Under the pieces are notes generated by a model. That model was not told the DNA's origin. It did not search any database and was given only the letters and a program-made list of their open reading frames with translations. From positions 1-31,125 of IMG/VR virus record IMGVR_UViG_3300023210_000005: a DNA stretch of 31,125 nt, one strand, 5' to 3'. The position numbers and the translations under genes were made by a program. Below, in pieces: positions 7,374-13,952 of the stretch; the first letter of the stretch is position 1; each line of letters begins with the position of its first letter. This stretch comes from a virus.

Positions 7374-7858
7374 TGTCTGAAAAAGAAGTTATATTATTAC
7401 TAGCTAAAAAGCATAAGACTTGGATTAATGTTGTTAATTCATTTGGTTGTAATAAAACGATAGCTGAGGACATTGTTCAGGAAATGTATATTAAAATAAT
7501 ACCAAAAATAGAAGCAGGTTTAGACATTATTTATTATGATAATGACATAAACTACTACTACATTTATAAAGTTCTAAAAACATTATACATAGATTTAAAA
7601 CGTAAGGGTAAAAATATTACAATGCTTAATATAGAAGATGCCAATTATTCTAAATTAGATTGTGATGTAGATTATGATGAAGCCTATGATAAAATAAAAT
7701 CTGAATTAAATAAGATGTTTTGGTATGACAGAAAAGTTTTTGAAATAATTAACGAGGGTGAAAGCATAGCAGACTTTTCTAGAAATTCATTTATTGAATA
7801 TTATACCCTTTACAATACATACAGAAAAGTAAAAGATAAATTAAAGAAATTAATATGA
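7373..7858 (+). CDS. ECF-like sigma-70 family factor
   Basis: 161 residues; the ATG overlaps the TAA of the ATPase gene. Region 2 is visible as CNKTIAEDIVQEMYIKI (residues 26-42), close to the AEDIVQEVF core of ECF sigma factors, with YYIYKVLKTLYIDLKRKGK (62-80) as the 2.3/2.4 part. An acidic linker follows. The C-terminal 50 residues (FWYDRKVFEIINEGESIADFS, then a final helix RKVKDKLKKL) fit the region 4 helix-turn-helix. This two-domain layout and size are those of ECF sigma factors. It is the best candidate to read the RYAAAA-N14-CGTTATA motif found before the structural genes. That link is inference. Confidence 0.7.
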   Translation: MSEKEVILLLAKKHKTWINVVNSFGCNKTIAEDIVQEMYIKIIPKIEAGLDIIYYDNDINYYYIYKVLKTLYIDLKRKGKNITMLNIEDANYSKLDCDVDYDEAYDKIKSELNKMFWYDRKVFEIINEGESIADFSRNSFIEYYTLYNTYRKVKDKLKKLI

Positions 7859-8325
7859 CAATCAAATTAACAGACAAAGAATTAGATTGGTGCAAAGATT
7901 TAGCAATGAAGCGATCAGGATCAATGAATCACGCAGATACAAAAAATAGTTTTAATTTCTTTAAAAGCAAACCTGCTTGGTGGAGGCATTACATAGGTGT
8001 TCTTGGAGAATATGCTTATTCTAAACATACAGGTGAAAAGGTAGATGTTCTAACTATTGGAAAAGGAGATTCAGGAAGTGATTTTAAATATGGTGTTGAT
8101 GTAAAATCTTCTAATTCTAAGAATAGACCACCTTTATTATTATTTGCAAATCAATTTAAAAGGAAGACAGCAAAGCATTATGTACTTGCTTGGGTGCAGG
8201 AAAACTCTGTTGAATTGATAGGTCATATAAAAAGAAAAAAAGTAATAGAATTAAAAGAAATAAAAGATTTTGGCTTCGGAGAAACGTATGTAATTGATAA
8301 TAAACATTTAACAAAATTTAAATGA
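7855..8325 (+). CDS. PD-(D/E)XK-like nuclease
   Basis: 156 residues, overlapping its neighbours at both ends by ATGA-type junctions. A GVLGEYAYSKHTGE helix (Glu52), then KGDSGSDFKYGVDVKSS (70-86) supply the E...GD..D...VDVKxS arrangement typical of PD-(D/E)XK enzymes, including restriction-like endonucleases and phage resolvases. Probable active-site residues are Asp72 or Asp76, Asp82 and Lys84. It directly precedes a cytosine methyltransferase, which invites comparison with a restriction-modification pair, but it may equally be a recombination or host-DNA-degrading nuclease. Confidence 0.65.
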   Translation: MTIKLTDKELDWCKDLAMKRSGSMNHADTKNSFNFFKSKPAWWRHYIGVLGEYAYSKHTGEKVDVLTIGKGDSGSDFKYGVDVKSSNSKNRPPLLLFANQFKRKTAKHYVLAWVQENSVELIGHIKRKKVIELKEIKDFGFGETYVIDNKHLTKFK

Positions 8326-8951
8326 AAGTTTTAGAGTTATTTGCAGGAAGTAGAAGTATTGGAAAAGCAGCTGAAAGTTTAGGTTATGATGTTTTTAGTA
8401 GTGATGTAAATGATTTTGATAAAATAGATTATGTAGTTGATATATTAAATTTTGATATAAAAAAAGTTCCATTTCATCCTGATATTATATGGGCTAGTCC
8501 ACCTTGTACTTATTTTTCTGTTGCAAGTATTGGTAAGCATTGGAATAAAGACCATACACCAAAATCAGAAAATGCTTTGTTAGGAGTTGAATTTGTAAAA
8601 AAAACAATAGAAATAATAAAAGTCTTAAAACCTAAATTTTGGTATATTGAAAACCCTAGAGGAAAGTTAAGAAAATTACAAGTAGTAAAAGGATTGCCAA
8701 AAACTACAGTTTGGTATTGTACCTACGGAGATAATAGAGCAAAGCCTACAGATATTTGGAGTAATAACATAAGATCATTATTAAATATAAATGGATGGCA
8801 GCCTAGACCTGAATGTTTTAATGGAAATAAGAATTGCCATCACGAGGCTGCACCAAGGGGAAGTAGAACAGGAACGCAGGGAGTAAAAGGTAATTATAAT
8901 AGAAGTAAAATACCAAACCAACTTTGTTTAGAAATTTTAAAATCAATATAA
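8322..8951 (+). CDS. DNA cytosine-C5 methyltransferase-like protein 1
   Basis: 209 residues. Motif I is ELFAGSRSIGKA (5-16), SAM-binding acidic residue SSDVND (26-31), motif IV with the catalytic cysteine is ASPPCTYFS (58-66), and motif VI is IENPRGKL (109-116), with ENP replacing the usual ENV. It is short for a C5-methyltransferase (usually 300 or more), with a reduced target-recognition part. A tail of SKIPNQLCLEIL resembles motif X. Expected reaction: methyl transfer from S-adenosylmethionine to cytosine C5 in DNA. Likely role: protection from host restriction. Overlaps the upstream nuclease gene by 4 nt. Confidence 0.75.
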   Translation: MKVLELFAGSRSIGKAAESLGYDVFSSDVNDFDKIDYVVDILNFDIKKVPFHPDIIWASPPCTYFSVASIGKHWNKDHTPKSENALLGVEFVKKTIEIIKVLKPKFWYIENPRGKLRKLQVVKGLPKTTVWYCTYGDNRAKPTDIWSNNIRSLLNINGWQPRPECFNGNKNCHHEAAPRGSRTGTQGVKGNYNRSKIPNQLCLEILKSI

Positions 8952-9097
8952 TGAAACTAGGAGATCTAATTTACTACATAACTAAATATACAGGTATAAA
9001 ATACCTAGTAGATAAATATCATACTTATAAAGGAACAAAATGTGATTGTGATAAAAGACGTGAAAGTCTTAATAACATAAAGATTAAAAGATGGTAA
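8951..9097 (+). CDS. Small CxC-containing protein
   Basis: 48 residues; starts in the stop codon of the methyltransferase (taATG) and overlaps the next gene by 7 bases. N-terminal GDLIYYITKYTGIKYLV is amphipathic; the C-terminal part CDCDKRRESLNNIKIK has a CxC pair and basic residues. This composition occurs in small proteins of Flavobacteriia phages, but no function is known to me. Confidence 0.6.
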   Translation: MKLGDLIYYITKYTGIKYLVDKYHTYKGTKCDCDKRRESLNNIKIKRW

Positions 9098-9309
9098 AAT
9101 TTGAAAAAGAAGATAGAATTGATTGGAGAAAATTTAGAATGGGTAAAAAACAGCACTTATCCTCTGAAGAATTTGAATTGGTTTGCCAACTCCACGCAAA
9201 GTACCACAACCATAAATACCATAAACCCTGTACTTGTAACCCTAAAAGAATAGTTCAATGGATAAAAGACTTGAATATTATTTGGAACAATGGGATTAAA
9301 AAAGATTAA
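9091..9309 (+). CDS. Small Cys/His-rich protein
   Basis: 72 residues. A His-rich stretch HAKYHNHKYHKPCTCNPK (35-52) provides five His and two Cys and could bind a metal. It ends with an IVQWIKDLNIIW helix. Overlaps both neighbours (7 and 20 bases), which supports translation. The CxC followed by Lys/Arg resembles the preceding small protein. Function unknown. Confidence 0.6.
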   Translation: MVKFEKEDRIDWRKFRMGKKQHLSSEEFELVCQLHAKYHNHKYHKPCTCNPKRIVQWIKDLNIIWNNGIKKD

Positions 9310-9712
9310 TAAGTGGGAAAAGGCAGTTGTATTCCTGCTTAACCTAGATGGATGGGATTTAGAATGGTGTGGTGATGGTTTTACTAGATACGATGCAATA
9401 GGTAAAACACCAAGGGGAAAAGACTGCGTTATTGAAATGAAATTTCGTAATAAGTATTACGAACAGAAAATGCTTGAGAAAGACAAGTACGATGCTTTAA
9501 TGTCATTAGATGAAGATGTAATTAAATTATATTTTGTTAATGATCCTAAAGGCAATTTTTTATATTGGCTTAATAATCTACAGATGCCAATACCTGTAAA
9601 AAAATATTGTCCTGACACTACAATGTGGACAAAAAAAAGACTTCTTAAAGATGTTTATTTACTAGAAGAAAACGATGCTAGTATAATAAATATTAATATT
9701 TCTGAAAAATAA
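9290..9712 (+). CDS. PD-(D/E)XK-like nuclease (resolvase/VRR-like)
   Basis: 140 residues. The segment YDAIGKTPRGKDCVIEMKFRNKYYEQKM (about 34-61, described in part) shows a beta hairpin with Asp35, then IEMK (Glu49, Lys51), the D-(x)n-ExK core. Helices after it (LEKDKYDALM) and the strand VIKLYFVND fit the fold. Such small enzymes in phage early regions often act as Holliday-junction or flap resolvases. It ends the 6528-9712 unit and is followed by a promoter-like motif. It is a second nuclease of this fold besides the one at 7855. Confidence 0.55.
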   Translation: MGLKKINKWEKAVVFLLNLDGWDLEWCGDGFTRYDAIGKTPRGKDCVIEMKFRNKYYEQKMLEKDKYDALMSLDEDVIKLYFVNDPKGNFLYWLNNLQMPIPVKKYCPDTTMWTKKRLLKDVYLLEENDASIININISEK

Positions 9713-9755
9713 GTTATTAAATTTTCTGTTTATAAGTATATTTATATTATATTTA
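9713..9755 (+). promoter_or_regulatory. Promoter-like element, GTTATTAAATTT class (copy B)
   Basis: GTTATTAAATTT at 9713-9724, CTG at 9726-9728 in the -33 position, a 19-nt spacer, then TATATTTA at 9748-9755, one base off the TAnnTTTG -7 consensus. The geometry is identical to copy C at 16505. The start codon at 9785 lies 29 nt downstream, preceded by the AAAACAGAACA leader. Confidence 0.65.
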
Positions 9756-9771
9756 TACTTTATTAATTATT

Positions 9772-9784
9772 AAAACAGAACAAA
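9772..9784 (+). promoter_or_regulatory. AAAACAGAACA translation leader (copy 1)
   Basis: AAAACAGAAC directly precedes the ATG at 9785. The same word sits at the same place before ATGs at 9979, 16569 and 16786. It has no Shine-Dalgarno core. It supports the chosen starts and may be a phage-specific initiation enhancer. Confidence 0.6.
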
Positions 9785-9967
9785 ATGGCAACAGAAACAA
9801 AAAAATCAAATTTAGCAAAAGCATTTGCAAGAAAAAATGATTTAAAATTAAACCTAACTACAGATGAGTTTATCGCATTGAATGATATACTCTGTGATCT
9901 AGCAAACCAAGAATTTGAAAAGGGTTTAAATAAGGGTTTAGAAATAGGTAATATGTTTAACAAATAA
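9785..9967 (+). CDS. Small hypothetical protein
   Basis: 60 residues, first gene of a unit with promoter copy B and the ACAGAACA leader. Lys-rich N-terminus, then a probable amphipathic helix (TTDEFIALNDILCDLANQEF) and a Gly/Lys-containing C-terminus. No metal-binding or catalytic motif. A regulator or host-takeover peptide is possible from its position, but nothing in the sequence shows it. Confidence 0.65.
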   Translation: MATETKKSNLAKAFARKNDLKLNLTTDEFIALNDILCDLANQEFEKGLNKGLEIGNMFNK

Positions 9968-9978
9968 AAACAGAACAG
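9966..9978 (+). promoter_or_regulatory. AAAACAGAACA translation leader (copy 2)
   Basis: AAAAACAGAACAG fills the gap between the TAA ending at 9967 and the ATG at 9979. Same word as before 9785, 16569 and 16786. Confidence 0.6.
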
Positions 9979-10161
9979 ATGTATAAATTATCAAAGTACA
10001 AGCAAAATTTATCAATTCAAGGAAATCAGGTATGGAGTTATACAACTCACGTTGCAACAATAGCAGAGGGTAAATTATACCAATTAGGTTATTGGTCACA
10101 AACTACACAGAAGCATATTAATTATGTAGCTAGGGAATTAGATCTAGCTTTAATCAAATGA
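9979..10161 (+). CDS. Small conserved-looking protein
   Basis: 60 residues. The order QVWSYTTHVATI, GKLYQLGYWSQTTQKHINYVA recalls a small protein family frequent on phages and plasmids, with the T(S/Q)KHI core after a G-W motif. It is predicted to be a compact beta-beta-alpha fold and may bind nucleic acid; function not established. The TGA overlaps the next ATG. Confidence 0.65.
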   Translation: MYKLSKYKQNLSIQGNQVWSYTTHVATIAEGKLYQLGYWSQTTQKHINYVARELDLALIK

Positions 10162-10322
10162 AAGTAAATCAGGCACTATGGGATGAGGTTAAAAAATCAA
10201 TCGAATCCCATACAGAACAAGACCAAGCTATAACTGATATAACAATCAATTTTAGAATAAAAGAAAAATCAGATTTAAGAAATTACTTACAAATAAATTT
10301 ATCACAATATGAAGAAAAATAA
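10158..10322 (+). CDS. Small hypothetical protein
   Basis: 54 residues, with an ATGA-type overlap at its start and a 14-base overlap with the next gene at its end. It is acidic, with a mixed alpha/beta prediction (LWDEVKKSIESHTEQD, then DITINFRIKE). No family recognised. Support is the gap-free packing and an uninterrupted frame. Confidence 0.6.
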   Translation: MKVNQALWDEVKKSIESHTEQDQAITDITINFRIKEKSDLRNYLQINLSQYEEK

Positions 10323-10527
10323 AACTACATACATACACGAAACAAATCACCTTTATTGCCAAGATGGAGAATTACATATTGGATATGGAAAAGATAACTG
10401 GGTTGTTTTTAATGTAGAACATTTATTTAAAGACTTAGGTTTTATAGTAGATCAGGTTGTAAAAGAAAATAAAAAAATGCAGGATATGCATTTAAGTTCA
10501 ATTAAAGATTCATTAAAAGAATTATGA
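10309..10527 (+). CDS. Small hypothetical protein
   Basis: 72 residues. N-terminal beta-rich half (THYIHETNHLYC-like spacing with two His and one Cys; then GELHIGYGKDNWVVFNVEHL) and a helical C-terminal half (VDQVVKENKKMQDMHLSSIKDSLKEL). Coupled to both neighbours by overlaps. No known family recognised. Confidence 0.6.
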   Translation: MKKNKTTYIHETNHLYCQDGELHIGYGKDNWVVFNVEHLFKDLGFIVDQVVKENKKMQDMHLSSIKDSLKEL

Positions 10528-10727
10528 AGCAGAAAAAAACAACTATAAATATTGGAGATTTAGCTAGACATTGTATGAAGTCAATAGCAGAATTTCCTAT
10601 GTTAGAAAGACAGATAAGGTATATTTACATAAACGCTTTAGAAGATATTGAAAATGGAGAAACAGAAGATAATATTTGTCAAAATGCGATAATGTATATT
10701 GATGGAGCAATACAGGATATATTATGA
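10524..10727 (+). CDS. Small hypothetical protein, helical
   Basis: 67 residues, almost all predicted helix (IGDLARHCMKSIAEFPMLERQI, then IYINALEDIENGETEDNICQ). ATGA overlaps on both sides place it in one translationally coupled string with the exonuclease. Its role may be tied to the exonuclease, but this is only from position. Confidence 0.6.
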   Translation: MKQKKTTINIGDLARHCMKSIAEFPMLERQIRYIYINALEDIENGETEDNICQNAIMYIDGAIQDIL

Positions 10728-11437
10728 TATTATTAGTAGATGCAGATAGTTTAGTATTTGCAAGTTGTTATAGGAAGCGAGAACATCCTGAGGATGAAAA
10801 GTATTATACAGACATAGCTGATGCTAGAAATAAGTTTGATGAGCAATATATGGCTATTGTAAACCACTTAGAAGAACTTTATAATATTGATAAGGTAATT
10901 ACATTTAGTGGATCTAGAGGAAACTTTAGAAAGCTAATAACTAAGAAATACAAAGCCAATAGGAAAAAAACAGAATTACCACCATTATTACACGAAATGC
11001 ACGATTTTGTAAAAAGTCATTATGATAGTGTTGTAGGTTATGGAGTAGAAACAGATGATATGGTTGCAAGGTATTGGAAAAAGTTGTCAAAAGAACTAGG
11101 AAGAAATGAAGTTATGATTGTATCAATAGATAAAGACTACAAGCAGTTTCCTTGCCTGATGTATAACTATCATTACAAGCACCAAGAAATACTAGACATA
11201 TCAGAAGATGAAGCTATGTATAATTTTTATGAGCAGATGATTGCAGGAGATACTGCAGACAATGTAAATTACTTTAAAGGAAAAGGTAAAAGGTTTGCAG
11301 AAAAGTATTATGCAGATTGCCAAACTAAATACCAATATACTAGGAAACTTTACGAATTATTTAAACAAGAATATAGAGGCAAAGCTAGGCAGAAGTATGC
11401 TGAATGCTATAACCTTTTAAAGCTATTGACAGAATGA
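10724..11437 (+). CDS. 5'-3' exonuclease (FLAP/T5 D15-like)
   Basis: 237 residues. Metal-binding acidic motifs of the FEN family occur in order: LLVDADSLVF (3-12), the arch region KYKANRKKTE (75-84), GVETDDMVA (107-115), VSIDKDYKQF (133-142) and GDTADNV (175-181), followed by a Lys/Gly-rich helix-hairpin region KGKGKRFAEK. This family removes 5' flaps and degrades duplex DNA from 5' ends; in phages it processes replication and recombination intermediates and can degrade host DNA. The length is slightly under that of T5 D15. Works with SSB and the annealing-like protein at 5621. Confidence 0.88.
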   Translation: MILLVDADSLVFASCYRKREHPEDEKYYTDIADARNKFDEQYMAIVNHLEELYNIDKVITFSGSRGNFRKLITKKYKANRKKTELPPLLHEMHDFVKSHYDSVVGYGVETDDMVARYWKKLSKELGRNEVMIVSIDKDYKQFPCLMYNYHYKHQEILDISEDEAMYNFYEQMIAGDTADNVNYFKGKGKRFAEKYYADCQTKYQYTRKLYELFKQEYRGKARQKYAECYNLLKLLTE

Positions 11438-12084
11438 AGATATTAAATTTATATGCTTGTCTAGGTGGCAATAGATACAAGTGGAACGAAGTAAAAGAAG
11501 ATATAGAAGTTACAGCTGTTGAATGGGATGAAGAACTAGCAAGGTTATACCAGGAACGTTTCCCAAACGACAAAGTTATAGTAGCAGATGCACACCAATA
11601 TTTACTTGACAACTATAAAGAATTTGATTTTATATGGAGCAGTCCACCTTGTCCAACACATAGTAGAATGAGAAAAACAAATACTGGTGAGGGAGAAAGA
11701 AAATCAAAAGCTACTTATCCTGATATGAAATTATACCAAGAAATATTACTATTAGAACACTTCTTTAAAGGTAAATATGTAGTTGAAAATGTGATACCTT
11801 TTTACGAGCCTTTAATAGTTGCTAAAAAAATAGATAGACACTTGTATTGGACTAACTTTAATTTGCCAAATGATTTAAAAGGAAGGAAAGCAAGTAATTT
11901 TATACACTCTAAAGTTTCAGATTTAAGTAAATTTCACGATTACGATTTCACTAAATACAAAGGAAAACAAAGAATGGGTAAAATAGCAAGAAATCTTGTG
12001 GACTATGAAGCGGGTAGAACTATATTTGAAACTGCTTTAGGTATAATAAGAAAACAAAATATTAATCAAACAGAATTATTTTAA
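11434..12084 (+). CDS. DNA cytosine-C5 methyltransferase-like protein 2
   Basis: 216 residues, overlapping the exonuclease by ATGA. Motif I is LNLYACLGGNRYKW (4-17), with Cys where most members have Gly. VEWDEELARLY (29-39) gives the SAM-ribose acidic residue, SSPPCPTHSRM (69-79) the catalytic Cys73, and VVENVIPFY (116-124) motif VI with the canonical ENV. A C-terminal RNLVDYEAGRTIFETALG is in the motif IX/X position. It differs clearly from the methyltransferase at 8322, so the two were probably acquired separately and may have different targets. Likely protects phage DNA from restriction. Confidence 0.75.
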   Translation: MKILNLYACLGGNRYKWNEVKEDIEVTAVEWDEELARLYQERFPNDKVIVADAHQYLLDNYKEFDFIWSSPPCPTHSRMRKTNTGEGERKSKATYPDMKLYQEILLLEHFFKGKYVVENVIPFYEPLIVAKKIDRHLYWTNFNLPNDLKGRKASNFIHSKVSDLSKFHDYDFTKYKGKQRMGKIARNLVDYEAGRTIFETALGIIRKQNINQTELF

Positions 12085-12085
12085 T

Positions 12086-12286
12086 ATGAAAGCAACACAA
12101 GTACATTACGATAACGGAAAAGATTACGATATTATAGACGTATGTAACGATTACTCGCTTAACTTTAACAGGGGTAATATCTTGAAGTATATTGTTAGAG
12201 CAGGAAAAAAGAAAGACGAACTAGGAGACTTATTAAAAGCAAAAGATTATTTAGAACGAGAAATAAAAATTTTAAGAAATGAATAA
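12086..12286 (+). CDS. DUF3310-type small protein
   Basis: 66 residues with the family pattern: an N-terminal HY....DYDIIDVCNDYSL, then NFNRGNILKYIVRAGKK (27-43), DLLKAKDYLEREI (48-60). DUF3310 proteins are widespread in phages and are sometimes annotated as nucleotide kinases without evidence. Predicted all-helical. Function unknown; an early DNA-metabolism role is suggested by its neighbours. Confidence 0.8.
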   Translation: MKATQVHYDNGKDYDIIDVCNDYSLNFNRGNILKYIVRAGKKKDELGDLLKAKDYLEREIKILRNE

Positions 12287-12854
12287 AGACTATTTAAAAA
12301 TATCAGAACGTATTATTGAAATGACAGGGATAGATATATTTCAAAATACTAGAAAGCGAGAATATGTAGAACTAAGGGCATTGGCTTGTTATATCTTTAG
12401 AAAGAAAATGAATATGCGTTGGACAAGTATTGCTAACTTTTTTACTTCAATGGGAAAGAAAACAGATCACGCATCAGTTATACATTTAGTAAAGATGTAT
12501 CCAATTTACAAGAAAAGTAACGAAGAACTTTCTGAATTAGAATCCTGCTTTCAATTCAAAAGTAAATTAAACTATGATGAAATAGATCAAGTCCATTTTT
12601 TACAGAATCAATACAGGAAAATTAAAAAAGAAAATCTTCAGCTTGAAAAAGAACTTAAAGAAATAAAATTAAATTCTAAAAATTATAGTTTTGATGATCA
12701 AAAAATATTAATGTTATTTGAGGGTTTACCTAAAAATAGAATAGATGAAATTATAGAAAGAATTAGTTTATTGAAAAAATCTTGGTCTTGGAAAAGTAAA
12801 GATAAGTGCCAAGTAATAGAAAGCAGTACATCAATGGAAGGTATGCATTGGTAA
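12279..12854 (+). CDS. Orphan DnaA domain IV-like DNA-binding protein
   Basis: 191 residues. Residues ~22-80 match the DnaA C-terminal helix-turn-helix domain: TRKREYVELRALACYIFRKK (24-43), then WTSIANFFTSMGKKTDHASVIH (48-69), where DHASVIH stands at the DHTTVLH DnaA signature. There is no AAA+ domain. The rest has a coiled coil (about 105-132, QNQYRKIKKENLQLEKELKE) and a helical C-terminus. It may bind DnaA-box-like sites as an origin marker or a decoy/regulator of host DnaA. I saw no clear DnaA boxes, so its target is open. Overlaps the DUF3310 gene by 8 bases. Confidence 0.7.
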   Translation: MNKDYLKISERIIEMTGIDIFQNTRKREYVELRALACYIFRKKMNMRWTSIANFFTSMGKKTDHASVIHLVKMYPIYKKSNEELSELESCFQFKSKLNYDEIDQVHFLQNQYRKIKKENLQLEKELKEIKLNSKNYSFDDQKILMLFEGLPKNRIDEIIERISLLKKSWSWKSKDKCQVIESSTSMEGMHW

Positions 12855-12905
12855 CTTATTTGTGTAACAGATTTAGCGATTAATTAATACTAAAAATAAA
12901 TAAAT

Positions 12906-13130
12906 ATGACAGACCAAAAAAAACTAGAAGTAATTGAAGAAGCGTTTAATTACTACCACGATAGAACTTCACTAACAAGACTTGAAGAAAAAGAATTAAC
13001 AGACTTTGTATATGAGCTAAAAGAAGCTATTTCTGTTACACGTTGTTGTACGGAGTTGTGCGATGATAAAGGACACGATTTTGATAAAGAAACAAGCGTT
13101 TGTAAAAGGTGTAATACTATGCATTTTTAA
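12906..13130 (+). CDS. Small zinc-ribbon-like protein
   Basis: 74 residues. Helical N-terminal two thirds (VIEEAFNYYHDRTSLTRLEEKEL) and a Cys/His-rich tail: CCTELC, then GHDFDKETSVCKRCNTMH. The terminal H-x(7)-CxxC pattern and the earlier Cys could bind zinc. Last gene of the early block, followed by an inverted-repeat region. Function unknown. Confidence 0.65.
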   Translation: MTDQKKLEVIEEAFNYYHDRTSLTRLEEKELTDFVYELKEAISVTRCCTELCDDKGHDFDKETSVCKRCNTMHF

Positions 13131-13134
13131 TAGG

Positions 13135-13198
13135 TAAGCACAATTACTTACAACAGTTGTACAAGGCACGTTTTAATGTGCTTTGTGCTTAGTTGTAA
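13135..13198. repeat. Nested inverted-repeat element (possible structured RNA/host-type intergenic repeat)
   Basis: Several inverted repeats are stacked: TACAAC-A-GTTGTA (13149-13161, perfect palindrome around one base); ACAAGGCAC (13161-13169) with GTGCTTTGT (13178-13186), 9 bp with one G:U, 8-nt loop; TAAGCACA (13135-13142) with TGTGCTTA (13184-13191); and TTACAAC (13148-13154) with GTTGTAA (13192-13198). These pairings compete, as in an attenuator or folded RNA. No long T tract follows, so it is not a classic terminator. It separates early genes from the packaging unit. Confidence 0.6.
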
Positions 13199-13221
13199 AA
13201 AGTAATTTTAAAAACGTTATA
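13195..13221 (+). promoter_or_regulatory. Candidate late promoter, RYAAAA-N14-CGTTATA (copy 1)
   Basis: GTAAAA at 13195-13200, 14 nt, then CGTTATA at 13215-13221. The ATG at 13238 is 16 nt downstream, more than in the other four copies. It lies at the border between the early and the packaging genes. Confidence 0.5.
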
Positions 13222-13237
13222 CTAGAAATTATATACT

Positions 13238-13396
13238 ATGGAGTTATTACGTTATGAAATTAAAGCAGGTTTTTTTAAGGGGATTTTGTTTGGAATCAGA
13301 CATTATCCCTTTGAAGATAAAGAAATATACGAAGAAGACATTGTTATTTACTTTGGAATATTTCAATTAGTAATTACAAGAATATACAGAAAATAA
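13238..13396 (+). CDS. Small hypothetical protein
   Basis: 52 residues downstream of a CGTTATA motif. It contains hydrophobic stretches (GFFKGILFGI and DIVIYFGIFQLVITRI), but charged residues break them, so a single amphipathic or membrane-surface segment is more likely than a full transmembrane helix. No family recognised. It heads the ParB/ABC-GNAT/terminase unit. Confidence 0.6.
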   Translation: MELLRYEIKAGFFKGILFGIRHYPFEDKEIYEEDIVIYFGIFQLVITRIYRK

Positions 13397-13427
13397 TTTT
13401 TTTGTACCTTAGAGAAAATTTAATACA

Positions 13428-13952
13428 ATGATCAAAGCTAAAATACAAAAGGTAAGCATATCATCTATAAAAGAAAATGATGCTAACCCTAGATTCATAA
13501 ACAAGCATAAGTTTCAGAAACTTGTTAATAGTGTAAAGGAATTTCCTGAGATGTTATCACTTAGACCAATAGTGGTTGATAAGGATAATATTATCTTAGG
13601 TGGAAATATGCGTTATAAGGCTTGTAAGGAAATAGGATTAAAAGAAGTCTATATTATACAGGCAGCAGATTTAGATGATAAACAAGCACAGGAATTTATT
13701 ATTAAAGATAATGTAGGTTTTGGGGAATGGGATTGGGATGTTTTAGCTAATGATTGGGATGTAAAAGAATTAGAAGATTGGGGTTTAGATGGTTTTCCAT
13801 TTGAAAAAGAAGAAAAAGAATTAAATGATATATCAGATACTATTGAAAGTTCTTATAGGATAGAAGTAGAAATAGAAAATGAAGAAGAACAAGAAAAATT
13901 ATATAATGAATTAATAGAAAAAGGATACATATGCCGAATTTTGACATTGTAA
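13428..13952 (+). CDS. ParB-like nuclease-domain protein
   Basis: 174 residues. The ParB/Srx N-terminal fold is clear: VSISSIKENDANPR (9-22), LRPIVVDKDNIILGGNMRYKAC (45-66, described in part), then GLKEVYII. In this family GG.MRY is the CTP/ATP-binding or catalytic box. It is followed by KDNVGFGEWDWDVL and an acidic C-terminal segment with EEQEKLYNELIEKGYICRI. There is no DNA-binding HTH or dimerization domain as in chromosomal ParB. In phages such genes precede terminases or DNA methylases. Overlaps the ABC-GNAT gene by 22 bases, so the two products probably work together. Confidence 0.8.
   Translation: MIKAKIQKVSISSIKENDANPRFINKHKFQKLVNSVKEFPEMLSLRPIVVDKDNIILGGNMRYKACKEIGLKEVYIIQAADLDDKQAQEFIIKDNVGFGEWDWDVLANDWDVKELEDWGLDGFPFEKEEKELNDISDTIESSYRIEVEIENEEEQEKLYNELIEKGYICRILTL

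Noticed and set aside
7855-8951. Type II restriction-modification system (PD-(D/E)XK nuclease plus C5 methyltransferase)
   Set aside because: Adjacent and overlapping, but both proteins are short, have no clear target-recognition domain, and are typical phage early genes; the pairing alone is not enough.
13428-13952. Plasmid-type partition system from the ParB-like gene
   Set aside because: No ParA, no HTH or dimerization domain in the protein, and it sits in a packaging context; the ABC ATPase beside it is not ParA-like.
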